From Timaviella obliquedivisa GSE-PSE-MK23-08B (GTDB lineage Bacteria > Cyanobacteriota > Cyanobacteriia > Elainellales > Elainellaceae), in NCBI GenBank assembly GCA_019358855.1, contig JAHHII010000005.1, positions 186,001-250,000 on the forward strand: a DNA stretch of 64,000 nucleotides. Direction: 5' to 3'. This document shows positions 1 to 8,581 of this stretch, piece by piece (the first letter of the stretch is position 1; each line of letters starts with the position of its first letter). Under the pieces are notes generated by a model. That model saw only the letters and a program-made list of their open reading frames with translations. It had not been told where the DNA came from and ran no database searches. Position numbers and translations under genes: made by a program.

Positions 1-24
1 TTATCCTTACTGCATTTAGCCATC

Positions 25-3000
25 ATGCAAAACCCTTCCTCGTCTGGTTTCAGCCTGAGTACGCTTTCGATCCGACAGCACATCGGGACATTGATGCTGA
101 CTCTAACCGTCATGATTGTCGGGGTCTTTTTCATGAGTCAACTGCCTGTCGATCTGTTACCTTCTGTGACCTATCCTCGCATTGGGGTGCGCCTAGATGC
201 CCCAGGGATTTCGCCAGAAGTCGCGATCGATGAAATTACCCGACCTTTGGAAGAAGCCCTCTCTACGACCGATGGAGTAGTTCAAGTTTATTCGCAAACG
301 CGAGAAGGACAAGTCAGCTTAGATCTATACTTCAATCCTGGCAGCAACGTAGAGCAGGCGCTCAATGATGCGACGGCAGCATTTAACCGTAACCGTGGCC
401 GACTCCCCGACACGATCGAAGAACCCCGCCTGTTTAAAGCAGACCCGTCGCAGCTACCCGTTTATGAAATGGCGCTCACGTCGCCTTCGTTGCGCGATGT
501 TGACTTACGCGTGTTTGCTGATGAAGAATTATCTCGTGAACTCAACATCGTGGCGGGCGTTGCGTCAGCGGATGTTTCGGGCGGCGTACAGGAGGAAGTT
601 CGCGTCAACATTGACCTAAATCGTCTGCAAGCTCTAGGCATTGGGCTAACTGATGTGCTGGATGAGTTGGAGCAGCGCAATCAAGATGTCTCTGGTGGAC
701 GCATTCGGGGCGATTATTCAGAACCCTTAACGCGGGCAGTGGGACGCTTCCAGGATGCAGACGAGATTCAAAATTTATCCTTTGCAGTAGGAGGAAGCGG
801 AAGTAGCGCTTCGCAATCAACCCTTAGTGAGCAGACTAATTCAACTCAAAACTCAACCCTCAGTACTCAAAATTCTTCACCTCAACAGGTGTATCTGCGT
901 GATTTTGCTGATGTAATTGATGGCACTGAAGACGAGCGAGTACTGGTCAACCTGAATCGGCAGAAAGCAGTCAAACTTAGCGTGCAGAAGCAGCCCGATG
1001 CCAATACAGTATCGGTAGTGGATGGGGTCAAGCAACGCTTAGAAGAGTTGCGTCAATCGGGGCTGATTCCAGCCGACATGATCATTACACCTACATTGGA
1101 TGAGTCGAAGTTTATCCGCAATTCACTGGCAAATGTGATCACATCGGGTCTATCTGGTTCTGTGCTGGCAGCGATCGCCGTCTTCATCTTTTTAGGATCA
1201 CTTCGGCAGACGTTCATTATTGCGCTGACGATTCCGCTGTGTATATTGGCGGCGGCGATCGCCATGAAGTTCTCTGGCTTCTCGCTCAACATTTTTAGCT
1301 TGGGTGGCTTGGCAATCACTGTCGGACAAGCCGTTGACACCTCAATTGTAATTCTCGAAAACGTCAGCAGAAGAGTAGAAATGCTCAAGCTCGATCGCCA
1401 AGCCACTCTTGCGGAGAATCACAGCCTTGATGGTAACAACAATAACGGCAATCACAACAGCAACGGTAATCACAACGGTAACGGGAGTCACAACGGTAAA
1501 GGACACAACACTTACGCTCGTACCCTAATCGCAACCGTTGAGGAAAGTAGTCGTGAGGTTGAATCGTCACTTGTGGCTTCGACCGCTACTAACCTAGTCG
1601 CGGTAGTACCCTTTATTCTTGTAGGCGGCTTCATCTCGTTGCTGTTTAACGAACTCATTTTGACAATTTGCTTTGCGGTTGTCGCTTCACTCGTTGTCGC
1701 TCTGACCGTTGTGCCAATGTTGGCGGCTCGACTCTTTGCGATTGAGTGGTCGAGCGGTCTCCATCGGCTGTGGTTTCTACGGGCGTTTAACCAACGGTTG
1801 GACGGTGCCACCCGATCGTATGGCAATACGCTGGCAAAGTTGATCCGTCGTCCGGCGATCGTCGTTGTGACGACGTTCGTTATTTTAGGCGGCAGCGGTG
1901 TCATGATGGCAGGTCAGATTCCGCAAGAAATTTTACCGCGCATCAGTACCGGGCAGGCGAATGTTAATGTCCAGTTTCCGCCTGGTACCTCGCTGGAAAC
2001 CAATCGGCGCGTGATGGCAGCGGTTGACGATGTGCTTTTAAGACAGCCGGAGACAGATTATGTTTTCACTACAGCAGGCGGTTCGCTGTTTGGCAGTTCG
2101 GTGTCGGCGAACCCATCGCGCAGTTCAGGCAGTGTGACGCTGAAAGCAGGTAGCGATGTTGTGGACTTTAGGGAAAGAGTAACGCAAGAAATGAACCAGC
2201 TTAACCTTGCAGGTATTCGGGTACGGGTTTCGGCAGGTTCAGTGCGTGGGTTAACTTTGAACAACTCACCTTTACGGGGCGCTGAAGTAGACGTGGTGCT
2301 TCAGGGAGAAGACACGGAAGGGTTACGGCAGGCAGGTCGGCAAGTACTAGCAGCGCTAGATGAACAGGTGACCCTCTCTGCGTTTCGTCCGGATGCAGAC
2401 GATCGCCAACCTGAAGTGCAAATTCGTCCTGACTGGGAGCGCGCCAATGCTCTTGGCTTAACAACTCAGGCGATCGGTAGCACCATTCAAACGGCGATCG
2501 AAGGCTCTGTGCCTACTCAATTACAGCGCAATGAGCGTCTGGTGGATGTGCGAGTACAGCTCAATCAAGCGTTGCTCAAACAACCCTCACAGTTGGCGCA
2601 ACTCCCGCTATTTGTCGATAATGGTGCGCTGGTGCGGTTAAGTGACGTTGCAAAAATTGAAGACGGGCAAGCTCCTGGCGAGATTCAGCGGATTAACCAG
2701 CGTTCTGTTTTTCTGATTGCAGGCAACCTCAACAAAGGGGCTAGTTTGGGCGCTGCGCTGGAGGAAGTGCAGCAAATTGTCGCCACGCTAGATTTGCCGG
2801 ATGGCGTGACGGTTTTGCCCAGCTATGCTGGGCAAACAAACAAAGAGCTTCAAGGTGCTTTGGTTGGGTTAGGTAGCTTGGCAGCTTTCTTAGTCTTTGT
2901 TGTCATGGCAGTGCAGTATAACTCTCTGGTTGATCCCTTGGTCATTATCTTGACCGTTCCGTTAGCGTTAGCGGGGGGTATCTTTGGGTTGTTCGTGACA

Positions 3001-3414
3001 CAAACCGCGATCGGTATTACTGTTGTTGTTGGTGCAGTGCTGCTAGTTGGGATCGTCGTTAACAATGCCATCATCATGGTGGAGACGGCAAACCAAATTC
3101 GAGAGGAAGAGAGACTCGATCGTGCTGCTGCGATTATGAAAGCTGCTCCTCAACGCTTGCGCCCTATTTTGATGACGACTATTACCACTGTCTTAGGGCT
3201 GTTTCCTCTGGCGCTAGGCATTGGCGAAGGTTCAGAATTTTTACAGCCCTTAGGGATTGTGGTGTTCTCCGGTTTAACTCTGGCAACTTTACTAACGTTG
3301 TTTATCATTCCTTGCTTCTACATTCTGCTCCACAGCATTTTCAAGCGGGATATCGGAATTGGGCAGCTAGTTAATCGGACGCGATCGCTGGTAATGTCGG
3401 GGCGGAAGTCGTAA
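25..3414 (+). CDS. RND-family efflux transporter, inner-membrane permease subunit (AcrB/HAE1-like)
   Basis: Proton-driven resistance-nodulation-division pump subunit of 1129 residues, expected to work as a trimer with a membrane-fusion protein and an outer-membrane channel. An N-terminal membrane helix (about residues 20-40) is followed by the usual RND porter segment beginning PVDLLPSVTYP. Two six-helix membrane bundles flank a second porter half. The helix-4 motif reads VGQAVDTS, with one Asp (about residue 438) where AcrB has two. The helix-10 motif reads GIVVNNAI, with Asn where AcrB has its key Lys, as in many HAE1-type pumps. Two insertions are unusual: a Ser/Gln/Asn-rich stretch near residues 255-288 and an Asn/Gly/His-rich stretch near 468-497. 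Only 24 bases precede the ATG and no clear ribosome site is seen, so an upstream partner such as a fusion protein may lie just outside the window. Substrate unknown. Confidence 0.93.
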   Translation: MQNPSSSGFSLSTLSIRQHIGTLMLTLTVMIVGVFFMSQLPVDLLPSVTYPRIGVRLDAPGISPEVAIDEITRPLEEALSTTDGVVQVYSQTREGQVSLDLYFNPGSNVEQALNDATAAFNRNRGRLPDTIEEPRLFKADPSQLPVYEMALTSPSLRDVDLRVFADEELSRELNIVAGVASADVSGGVQEEVRVNIDLNRLQALGIGLTDVLDELEQRNQDVSGGRIRGDYSEPLTRAVGRFQDADEIQNLSFAVGGSGSSASQSTLSEQTNSTQNSTLSTQNSSPQQVYLRDFADVIDGTEDERVLVNLNRQKAVKLSVQKQPDANTVSVVDGVKQRLEELRQSGLIPADMIITPTLDESKFIRNSLANVITSGLSGSVLAAIAVFIFLGSLRQTFIIALTIPLCILAAAIAMKFSGFSLNIFSLGGLAITVGQAVDTSIVILENVSRRVEMLKLDRQATLAENHSLDGNNNNGNHNSNGNHNGNGSHNGKGHNTYARTLIATVEESSREVESSLVASTATNLVAVVPFILVGGFISLLFNELILTICFAVVASLVVALTVVPMLAARLFAIEWSSGLHRLWFLRAFNQRLDGATRSYGNTLAKLIRRPAIVVVTTFVILGGSGVMMAGQIPQEILPRISTGQANVNVQFPPGTSLETNRRVMAAVDDVLLRQPETDYVFTTAGGSLFGSSVSANPSRSSGSVTLKAGSDVVDFRERVTQEMNQLNLAGIRVRVSAGSVRGLTLNNSPLRGAEVDVVLQGEDTEGLRQAGRQVLAALDEQVTLSAFRPDADDRQPEVQIRPDWERANALGLTTQAIGSTIQTAIEGSVPTQLQRNERLVDVRVQLNQALLKQPSQLAQLPLFVDNGALVRLSDVAKIEDGQAPGEIQRINQRSVFLIAGNLNKGASLGAALEEVQQIVATLDLPDGVTVLPSYAGQTNKELQGALVGLGSLAAFLVFVVMAVQYNSLVDPLVIILTVPLALAGGIFGLFVTQTAIGITVVVGAVLLVGIVVNNAIIMVETANQIREEERLDRAAAIMKAAPQRLRPILMTTITTVLGLFPLALGIGEGSEFLQPLGIVVFSGLTLATLLTLFIIPCFYILLHSIFKRDIGIGQLVNRTRSLVMSGRKS
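1432..1512 (+). repeat. Degenerate AAC/GGTAAT tandem repeat coding an Asn/Gly/His-rich linker inside the RND gene
   Basis: The DNA is built from short imperfect units such as AACGGTAATCACAAC. They encode a run rich in Asn, Gly and His in the cytoplasmic loop after transmembrane helix 4. The reading frame stays open, so it is an in-frame expansion and not a disruption. Slipped-strand expansion is an inference from the repeat structure. Confidence 0.75.
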
Positions 3415-3482
3415 CCCGATCGTGGTTTCTACCCATTCCCAATGCTACGCTGCACCATTTTGCTTGTCGGCATCAAGAAGTT

Positions 3483-3641
3483 GGCGTTACTGAATGAAAG
3501 TATGAAAATCTGGTTTCCTGCGAGAGCAGGAAACGAGTTAGGAGTTAGGTAGTCGGCAACGTAGCAACATAGACCTCTCCCCAACCCCTCTCCTTCAGGA
3601 GAGGGGCTTTGAATCGACGCATACTTTTATTTAGCAACGCC
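3483..3641. mobile_element. Small non-autonomous element, family B, full copy (~159 bp)
   Basis: Imperfect terminal inverted repeats of about 22 bp bound the element. The left end starts GGCGTTACTGAATGAAAG. The right end, read on the other strand, starts GGCGTTGCTAAATAAAAG. Inside is a hairpin made of CCCCTCTCC and GGAGAGGGG. There is no coding capacity. A related, truncated copy lies at 15499-15592. This is MITE-like; the parental transposase is not in the window. The rest of the 3415-4072 spacer is the leader described separately plus about 70 bases on each side with nothing recognised. Confidence 0.65.
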
Positions 3642-3710
3642 CATTTTCTTTATCAATAATGAAGCTGCCCTACTCCTAACCTGCTAAAAAGGGGTTTAAG
3701 CCATAAAAAG

Positions 3711-4062
3711 CACATCCAATTAGCGCTCACGAGCGTACTAATTTTGTTCGAGTTCGTTCAAGTCTTAGGTGATTAGGAGGAAGAGTCATGCTCTTGTTCC
3801 TTAAGCTAACCCGCTCCAGACAATGGAATAAGGTTTGCGAACTATTCTGCTGACGTTCTGCACCCATAAACACGAGTACTGCTTACGCTTTGATTTAAGC
3901 TCTCTAAAGCAGCTTCCCCGCCAGCCCTTCAGCAACAATTTCTATAACGATTTTATAAAGACACAGTAATATTACTGGCATTGGATTGATACTAGAAAGC
4001 CTAAAGTTTGATTTTTTGGATCTAAGGCTACTGTTCCCAATTTGTTTAGGATGATGTAATGG
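3711..4062 (+). promoter_or_regulatory. Duplicated leader/promoter region, copy 1 (upstream of the kinase-WD40 gene)
   Basis: This stretch aligns along most of its length with 6584-6920 in front of the sigma-factor gene. Shared blocks in the same order include CATCCAAT, GCGTACTAA against ACGTACTAA, TGCGAACT, CTGCTGAC against TTGCTGAC, ACACAGTAA, GATACTAGAAAG against AATACTGAAAG, and GGCTACTGTTC against GGTTACTGTTC, ending in TTTAGG just before the start codon. Neither copy has a convincing open frame. The conserved order and the position directly before a start suggest a promoter plus 5' leader under shared control. An RNA structure is also possible. No promoter boxes are assigned. Confidence 0.65.
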
Positions 4063-4072
4063 AGTTTGGAAG

Positions 4073-6271
4073 ATGTCGTCTCAATCACCAGACTATTGGC
4101 TAGGGCGATCGCTAGGTGAGCGCGATCGTTATCGTCTTGACAGGCGGCTAGGAAGCGGCGGTATGGCAGATGTTTTTCTGGCAACCGACACGCTATTGCA
4201 ACAGCCAGTTGCCTTGAAGCTACTCCACGAAAAGCTGATACAGGGAGAGTTTAAAGAGCGCTTTGAGCAAGAGGTCGCACTGTGTGCTGCTCTTAAGAGC
4301 GATCACATTGTTCAAGTTAGCGATTACGGTGTTACTGCCGAGGGCTACCCATTTTATGTAATGGAGTACTTACAGGGGCAGAACCTGTGCCAACTGCTCA
4401 AGCAAGAGAAAAAATTGTCTGTCGATCGCGCCGTTCGGATCATCCTGCAAGTTTGCACGGGCTTACATCTTGCACACCACGGGTTTAACCTGTGCCGTCC
4501 GGGTGCAACTTCAAGTGAGCGTGTGACGGTTGTTCATCGTGACCTTAAGCCAGAGAATATCTTTCTAGTGCCGATGGCGCTAGGAGAACTGGTCAAGATT
4601 CTGGACTTTGGTATTGCTAAGATTCAGAGCGATCAATTCAGACTCAATGCCACATCTATGTTTCTGGGCACATACCGTTATGCTGCTCCTGAACAGTTTG
4701 AAGTCGGCAAAGATTTAGATGAGCGGGCAGATATCTATAGCTTAGGGCTCATTCTTTACGAGATGTTGAGTGGAACAGACCCTTTCGGCTTTGGAGCCAC
4801 TGTCCACCATATCAGCGGTGGAACTTGGGCTGTTGCGCACGTCTCTCAAAGACTTGTGCCGCTACGTCAGCAGAGAGGATGCAAACACCTATCTCCTGAG
4901 CTTGAAGCAGTTGTGAGGCGGTGTCTACACAAAGCACCTCACCAGCGATTTTCATCGGTTAAGGATCTGAGCCTGGCTTTACAGCAGTTTGTTCCTGAAG
5001 CAGCCAGAGTTGGTCACTCTTCTGCAAGTTGGCAGCCCGTAGAGAAAGCGTTGACGGTAAGTACCTACTTTAAAACTGCAATGTCCACCTGTAACAACTT
5101 ATCTACGGGTTTCAAAACTGCTGGTTCAACTCTGTACACAGCCCTACGAACAATTACATCGTCTTCTAAGAATTCTGCTGGTAAAACTTTGCCCGATTCG
5201 GCTGAGTTGCTTGATGAATCTGATTTGTTTTCATATAAGGCTGTGCTGGCTGCTGCTGGTGTAGCTGCCTTATTGTTAGGACTCTACTCGTTTCAGTCTG
5301 CTACTGAGTCGGTTTCGCAACTGACTAGACAAGAACTGCAACCTGCTCAACCTATCAAGCAGCCAGCGCCAGTTCAAAACTCGGGGTCGTCTATCGTTCG
5401 CTCCTTAGTGGGGCATTCGGGTGCAGTTTGGACGATCGCCATGAGTCCTTCAGAAGACTTGCTTGCCAGCGGTAGCTTCGATAGAACCATTAAAATCTGG
5501 AATCCAAAAACTGGGACGCTCCTGCGTACCTTATCTGGACATGCTGATGCCGTTAGATCGATCGCCATCAGCCGAGATGGCTCGCTTTTGGCAAGTGGCA
5601 GTAGTGACACCACCATTAAAATTTGGAATTTACAAACTGGGCAACTGTTGCGCACTCTCTCAGGGCACAGGGGCGCAATCTGGTCGATTAGCATTAGCCC
5701 AGATGGAAAAACCCTGGTGAGCGGTGCCTACGATGGGGATATTAAAACTTGGAATTTACAAACGGGTGAACTGCTTGCCCTGCCAGAGCCTGGCGATTCA
5801 GTTTGGTCGGTTGGCATTAGCCCAGATGGAAAAACCCTGGTGAGTGGTGCCTACGATAGGGATATTAAAATTTGGAATCTACAGACTAGAGAACTGCTGC
5901 GTACTTTGTCTGACAGTCATTCTGAAGCCGTCAGAGCGATCGCAATTAGTTCAGATGGACAAACTTTAGTGAGTGGTAGCTGGGATAAAACGGTTAAAGT
6001 TTGGGATTTGCAAACCGGGCAACGGCTGCATACCCTCTCAGGTCACTTAGATCGGGTGGTGTCTGTTGCAATTAGCCCAACTGCTCAAATCATTGCAAGC
6101 GGCAGCACGGATCGAACTATCAAACTCTGGGACTTGAAAACTGGGCAACTGCTACGTACTCTCTCTGGAAATGCTGATTGGGTGCTCTCGCTTGCCTTCG
6201 GTGCTGATGGTCAGACGCTTGTCAGTGCTGGTAAAGATCAGACTGTTAAGATCTGGAAGGTGGGTCAATAA
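4073..6271 (+). CDS. Membrane-anchored Ser/Thr protein kinase with C-terminal WD40 propeller
   Basis: Hanks-type kinase of 732 residues. The kinase domain (about 18-310) shows the glycine loop LGSGGMADVF, ATP-binding Lys49 (VALKLL), the catalytic loop HRDLKPEN with Asp157, the metal-binding DFG at 178-180 and an APE motif (AAPEQF). A Ser/Thr-rich linker and one hydrophobic segment near residues 390-410 follow, which would place the kinase in the cytoplasm and the rest across the membrane. From about residue 443 to the end there are seven WD40 repeats of about 41 residues, each with GH...D...W-type spacing, enough for one complete seven-blade propeller. The seventh blade ends at the C terminus. 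It is monocistronic and preceded by a leader also found before the sigma factor at 6953. The signal sensed and the substrates are unknown. Confidence 0.95.
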   Translation: MSSQSPDYWLGRSLGERDRYRLDRRLGSGGMADVFLATDTLLQQPVALKLLHEKLIQGEFKERFEQEVALCAALKSDHIVQVSDYGVTAEGYPFYVMEYLQGQNLCQLLKQEKKLSVDRAVRIILQVCTGLHLAHHGFNLCRPGATSSERVTVVHRDLKPENIFLVPMALGELVKILDFGIAKIQSDQFRLNATSMFLGTYRYAAPEQFEVGKDLDERADIYSLGLILYEMLSGTDPFGFGATVHHISGGTWAVAHVSQRLVPLRQQRGCKHLSPELEAVVRRCLHKAPHQRFSSVKDLSLALQQFVPEAARVGHSSASWQPVEKALTVSTYFKTAMSTCNNLSTGFKTAGSTLYTALRTITSSSKNSAGKTLPDSAELLDESDLFSYKAVLAAAGVAALLLGLYSFQSATESVSQLTRQELQPAQPIKQPAPVQNSGSSIVRSLVGHSGAVWTIAMSPSEDLLASGSFDRTIKIWNPKTGTLLRTLSGHADAVRSIAISRDGSLLASGSSDTTIKIWNLQTGQLLRTLSGHRGAIWSISISPDGKTLVSGAYDGDIKTWNLQTGELLALPEPGDSVWSVGISPDGKTLVSGAYDRDIKIWNLQTRELLRTLSDSHSEAVRAIAISSDGQTLVSGSWDKTVKVWDLQTGQRLHTLSGHLDRVVSVAISPTAQIIASGSTDRTIKLWDLKTGQLLRTLSGNADWVLSLAFGADGQTLVSAGKDQTVKIWKVGQ

Positions 6272-6319
6272 TTTAGATTAGCAACTTGAAATTTAGATTA
6301 GCAACTTGCTTTAACCCTT

Positions 6320-6474
6320 AGAGGATGTCTGAGAAGTCTAGATTGCTATCCGATCCGCCCCCTAAATCCCCCATCCTGGGGGACTTTGAAGGATCATTAG
6401 TTCGGAAGTCCTGCCCCAGAATGGGGGGTTGGGGGGCGAGTGTAAGAATCTTTGATGCTTCTCAGACATCCTTT
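6320..6474 (+). mobile_element. Small non-autonomous element, family A, copy 1
   Basis: About 155 bp bounded by inverted ends (GAGGATGTCTGAGAAG left; CTTCTCAGACATCC right). A large internal palindrome is built from CCCCCTAAATCCCCCA and its complement, so the whole element can fold into a long hairpin. A TA dinucleotide adjoins the left end. Sister copies lie at 8361, 11735, 24882 and 44239. A short open frame inside it is not a credible gene. Confidence 0.85.
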
Positions 6475-6583
6475 AGCCTCTTCCCTAGGAGGGCATGGAA
6501 ATCAGACTTTCATCTTACAATTCAACAACGCCGCGATCGGGGCATTCTCTTAACCTGTAGAAAATAGCGATCGAGACTCTAGA

Positions 6584-6920
6584 CGCATCCAATCAGCAGT
6601 GGTGAACGTACTAAAGTTATGTTGGCGCTTGAGTCGTGGCTAATTGGCAAGAGTATTCTGCTTTTATCCTTTTAATTAGCTTGCTAAAGTCAATGATGTA
6701 AATATCTGCGAACTGCTTTGCTGACTTCTGCGTTGAGAAAAGGTGAATTCTGTTCACACTTTGATCTAAGATCTCTAGAAGTTGAAATAATTTCTTTCAA
6801 CAAAAGTTCCTATAGTGATCCTCAAATACACAGTAAGAACGCAGACATTAGGCTAATACTGAAAGGTTTAGAGTTCTAATACTCAAGGTTACTGTTCACA
6901 GTTTATTTAGGGTCATGTAG
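6584..6920 (+). promoter_or_regulatory. Duplicated leader/promoter region, copy 2 (upstream of the ECF sigma factor)
   Basis: Diverged copy of 3711-4062, with the same ordered blocks CATCCAAT, ACGTACTAA, TGCGAACT, TTGCTGAC, ACACAGTAA, AATACTGAAAG, GGTTACTGTTC and TTTAGG. Similarity is strongest over the last ~100 bases before the start codon. A family A element (6320-6474) lies just upstream and is not part of the duplicated block. If the sigma factor drives its own promoter, the kinase gene would be in the same regulon; this is inference. Confidence 0.65.
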
Positions 6921-6952
6921 TTTTGGTCAAGCACATTTTCCGAACATGCATC

Positions 6953-7540
6953 ATGCATCCTGAACAATCTGGTTACAGCCGGGAATCTTTACTGAACCAG
7001 ACAGATGCAGAGGTATACCTTGCTTTAAAGGCAGGTCATGCTGCTGCCCTTGGCATTCTTTACGATCGCCACGCTGGATTGGTTTATAGTTTAGCGCTCA
7101 AAGTCTTGAGCCACTCTCAAGAAGCAGAAGACTTAACCCAAGATATTTTTATGAACCTGTCTAAATCAACTGCCTATGAACCAAGTCGCGGTTCGCTTAG
7201 AACTTTTCTTGCTATTTTGACCCGCTCCCGCTCTCGCGATCGCCTTCGTTCCCGCAATACCGCAGCCACATTTTTAGAACGGTGGCGCGTCAACAAAAGC
7301 CACGAAATGACAACGAGTTCTCCTTTTGAGCAAATATTCTATGCTGAACAATCTCAAGAAGTTCAGGCTGCACTAGCTCAGCTAACTGAACAAGAACAAC
7401 AAATTCTGCGATTGGCTTATTACGAGGGGCTGAGTCAATCTGCGATCGCCGATCGCCTGAGTCTACCTCTAGGAACGGTGAAGTCGCGATCGCGTCGGGG
7501 GCTGCTTAAACTGCGGCAAACCCTGAAAAACTACACTTGA
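6953..7540 (+). CDS. ECF-type RNA polymerase sigma factor
   Basis: Directs RNA polymerase to a stress regulon. Region 2 reads ILYDRHAGLVYSLALKVL followed by AEDLTQDIF, the core-binding and -10-recognition helices. Region 4 reads ALAQLTEQEQQILRLAYYEG with the helix-turn-helix SQSAIADRLSLPLGTVKS. About 195 residues from the ATG at 6953; the frame also opens at a TTG at 6923, which would add ten residues. I prefer the ATG because the extra residues do not resemble the family. The linker between regions 2 and 4 is short, as in ECF factors of the SigK type. The anti-sigma gene begins 23 bases downstream, so the pair is almost certainly co-transcribed and the sigma factor held at the membrane until release. 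Confidence 0.92.
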   Translation: MHPEQSGYSRESLLNQTDAEVYLALKAGHAAALGILYDRHAGLVYSLALKVLSHSQEAEDLTQDIFMNLSKSTAYEPSRGSLRTFLAILTRSRSRDRLRSRNTAATFLERWRVNKSHEMTTSSPFEQIFYAEQSQEVQAALAQLTEQEQQILRLAYYEGLSQSAIADRLSLPLGTVKSRSRRGLLKLRQTLKNYT

Positions 7541-7563
7541 ATTAGATTAGAGCTATTTTCGCC

Positions 7564-8319
7564 ATGATTCGGTCAATGTCTTCAGAACACATACAGCTTC
7601 TCATTGCAGGATATATTTTGGGCAACCTCGATGCAGAAGAGGCGGCAGAATTTGAGCAACTGTTGGCAAAAGATCCGGCGATCGCGACTGACTTGGCAGA
7701 GATGCAGCAAACATTAGAGTTTTCTTACAACCCAACAGAAGTGCAACCCCCAGATCATCTGCGCACACTTGTTCTTCAAGGTAAGGCTCAACCTGTAGCT
7801 CAGCCTGCTCTTAGCTTTTCGACTCGATCGTTTGATTGGAATAAAGCGATCGGTGTAGCGGCAGCGGCCGCAATTGTAATATTAGGCATTAATAATTACC
7901 GTCTTTGGAGCACTCTGCAAGCCACTCAGCCAGTTCCCCAACCTTCTCAGCCTGAGCTAAAGAGGCTAACTTACGTGCTGCAAGGCACACAATCGAAGGC
8001 TGCTGCCGCTACCATCATTGTGAATCCAAATACTTTAAAGGCTAGTTTGACTGTTCAGAGTTTGCCGCTTTTACCATCTGGAAAAACTTACGTGCTGTGG
8101 ACGGTGCTCAAACCAGAAGCTCCTTTTACAAAAGATAGCAAGGCAGCTATTCTTACAAAAGTTTTCCAAGTAGATGATCGGGGGAACACTTCTCAGACTA
8201 TTACTGTACCAGAAGTTTACCGATCGAAAGATTTAGTCGTGAACGTTGCTGTTACCGTTGAAGATGCAGCAATGCCACAGAACCATGTAGGAGATCCTGT
8301 CCTTATAGCAAAGTTATAG
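7564..8319 (+). CDS. Anti-sigma factor, RskA-like, single-pass membrane protein
   Basis: 251 residues. An N-terminal cytoplasmic segment (LLIAGYILGNLDAEEAAEFEQ) is the anti-sigma domain that would bind the ECF factor. A single membrane helix lies near residues 96-114 (AIGVAAAAAIVILGI). The outer C-terminal part carries the RskA-type fold, with a segment LPSGKTYVLWTVL typical of that domain. No HxxxCxxC zinc motif is seen, so it belongs to the zinc-independent group. It follows the sigma gene by 23 bases. A nearby in-frame ATG at 7576 is an alternative start. The releasing signal is unknown; regulated proteolysis is the usual mode in this family. Confidence 0.88.
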   Translation: MIRSMSSEHIQLLIAGYILGNLDAEEAAEFEQLLAKDPAIATDLAEMQQTLEFSYNPTEVQPPDHLRTLVLQGKAQPVAQPALSFSTRSFDWNKAIGVAAAAAIVILGINNYRLWSTLQATQPVPQPSQPELKRLTYVLQGTQSKAAAATIIVNPNTLKASLTVQSLPLLPSGKTYVLWTVLKPEAPFTKDSKAAILTKVFQVDDRGNTSQTITVPEVYRSKDLVVNVAVTVEDAAMPQNHVGDPVLIAKL

Positions 8320-8360
8320 AAGTTCCTGCTTTATGCCTAGTGCAGGGCGATCGCTCCTTT

Positions 8361-8512
8361 AAAGGATGTCTGAGAAGTCTAGATTGTTATCCGATCCGCC
8401 CCCTAAATCCCCCATTCTGGGGGACTTTGAAGAAGGACTGGTGCGGAAGTCCCCCAGAATGGGGGGTTGGGGGGCGAGTGTAAGAATCCTTGATACTTCT
8501 CAAACATCCTCT
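8361..8512 (+). mobile_element. Small non-autonomous element, family A, copy 2
   Basis: Same ends and internal palindrome as the copy at 6320, in the same orientation. It begins AAAGGATGTCTGAGAAG and ends CTTCTCAAACATCCTC, so each end carries small changes. It lies between the convergent anti-sigma and pirin genes, where insertion would be harmless. Confidence 0.85.
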
Positions 8513-8543
8513 TAGAGCCAAAAAACTGATCGAGCTTATATAT

Positions 8544-8575
8544 CCGAGAGGATTAAATTGGGTAAATCCTCTCGG
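8544..8575 (-). terminator. Hairpin terminator downstream of the pirin gene
   Basis: A perfect 11-bp stem (CCGAGAGGATT paired with AATCCTCTCGG) with a 10-base loop lies 6 bases after the minus-strand stop of the pirin gene. The bases that follow on the minus strand are A/T-rich but not a clean T run, so termination efficiency is uncertain. It could also act on transcripts arriving from the plus strand. Confidence 0.6.
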
Positions 8576-8581
8576 GTTGGG

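Noticed and set aside
3597-3608. CCCCTCTCC/GGAGAGGGG hairpin as a terminator of the RND gene
   Set aside because: It is the internal hairpin of a family B element and lacks a T run; any terminator role would be incidental.
6325-6567. 80-codon open frame on the plus strand
   Set aside because: It lies largely inside family A copy 1, and its peptide recurs in other copies as a by-product of the repeat.
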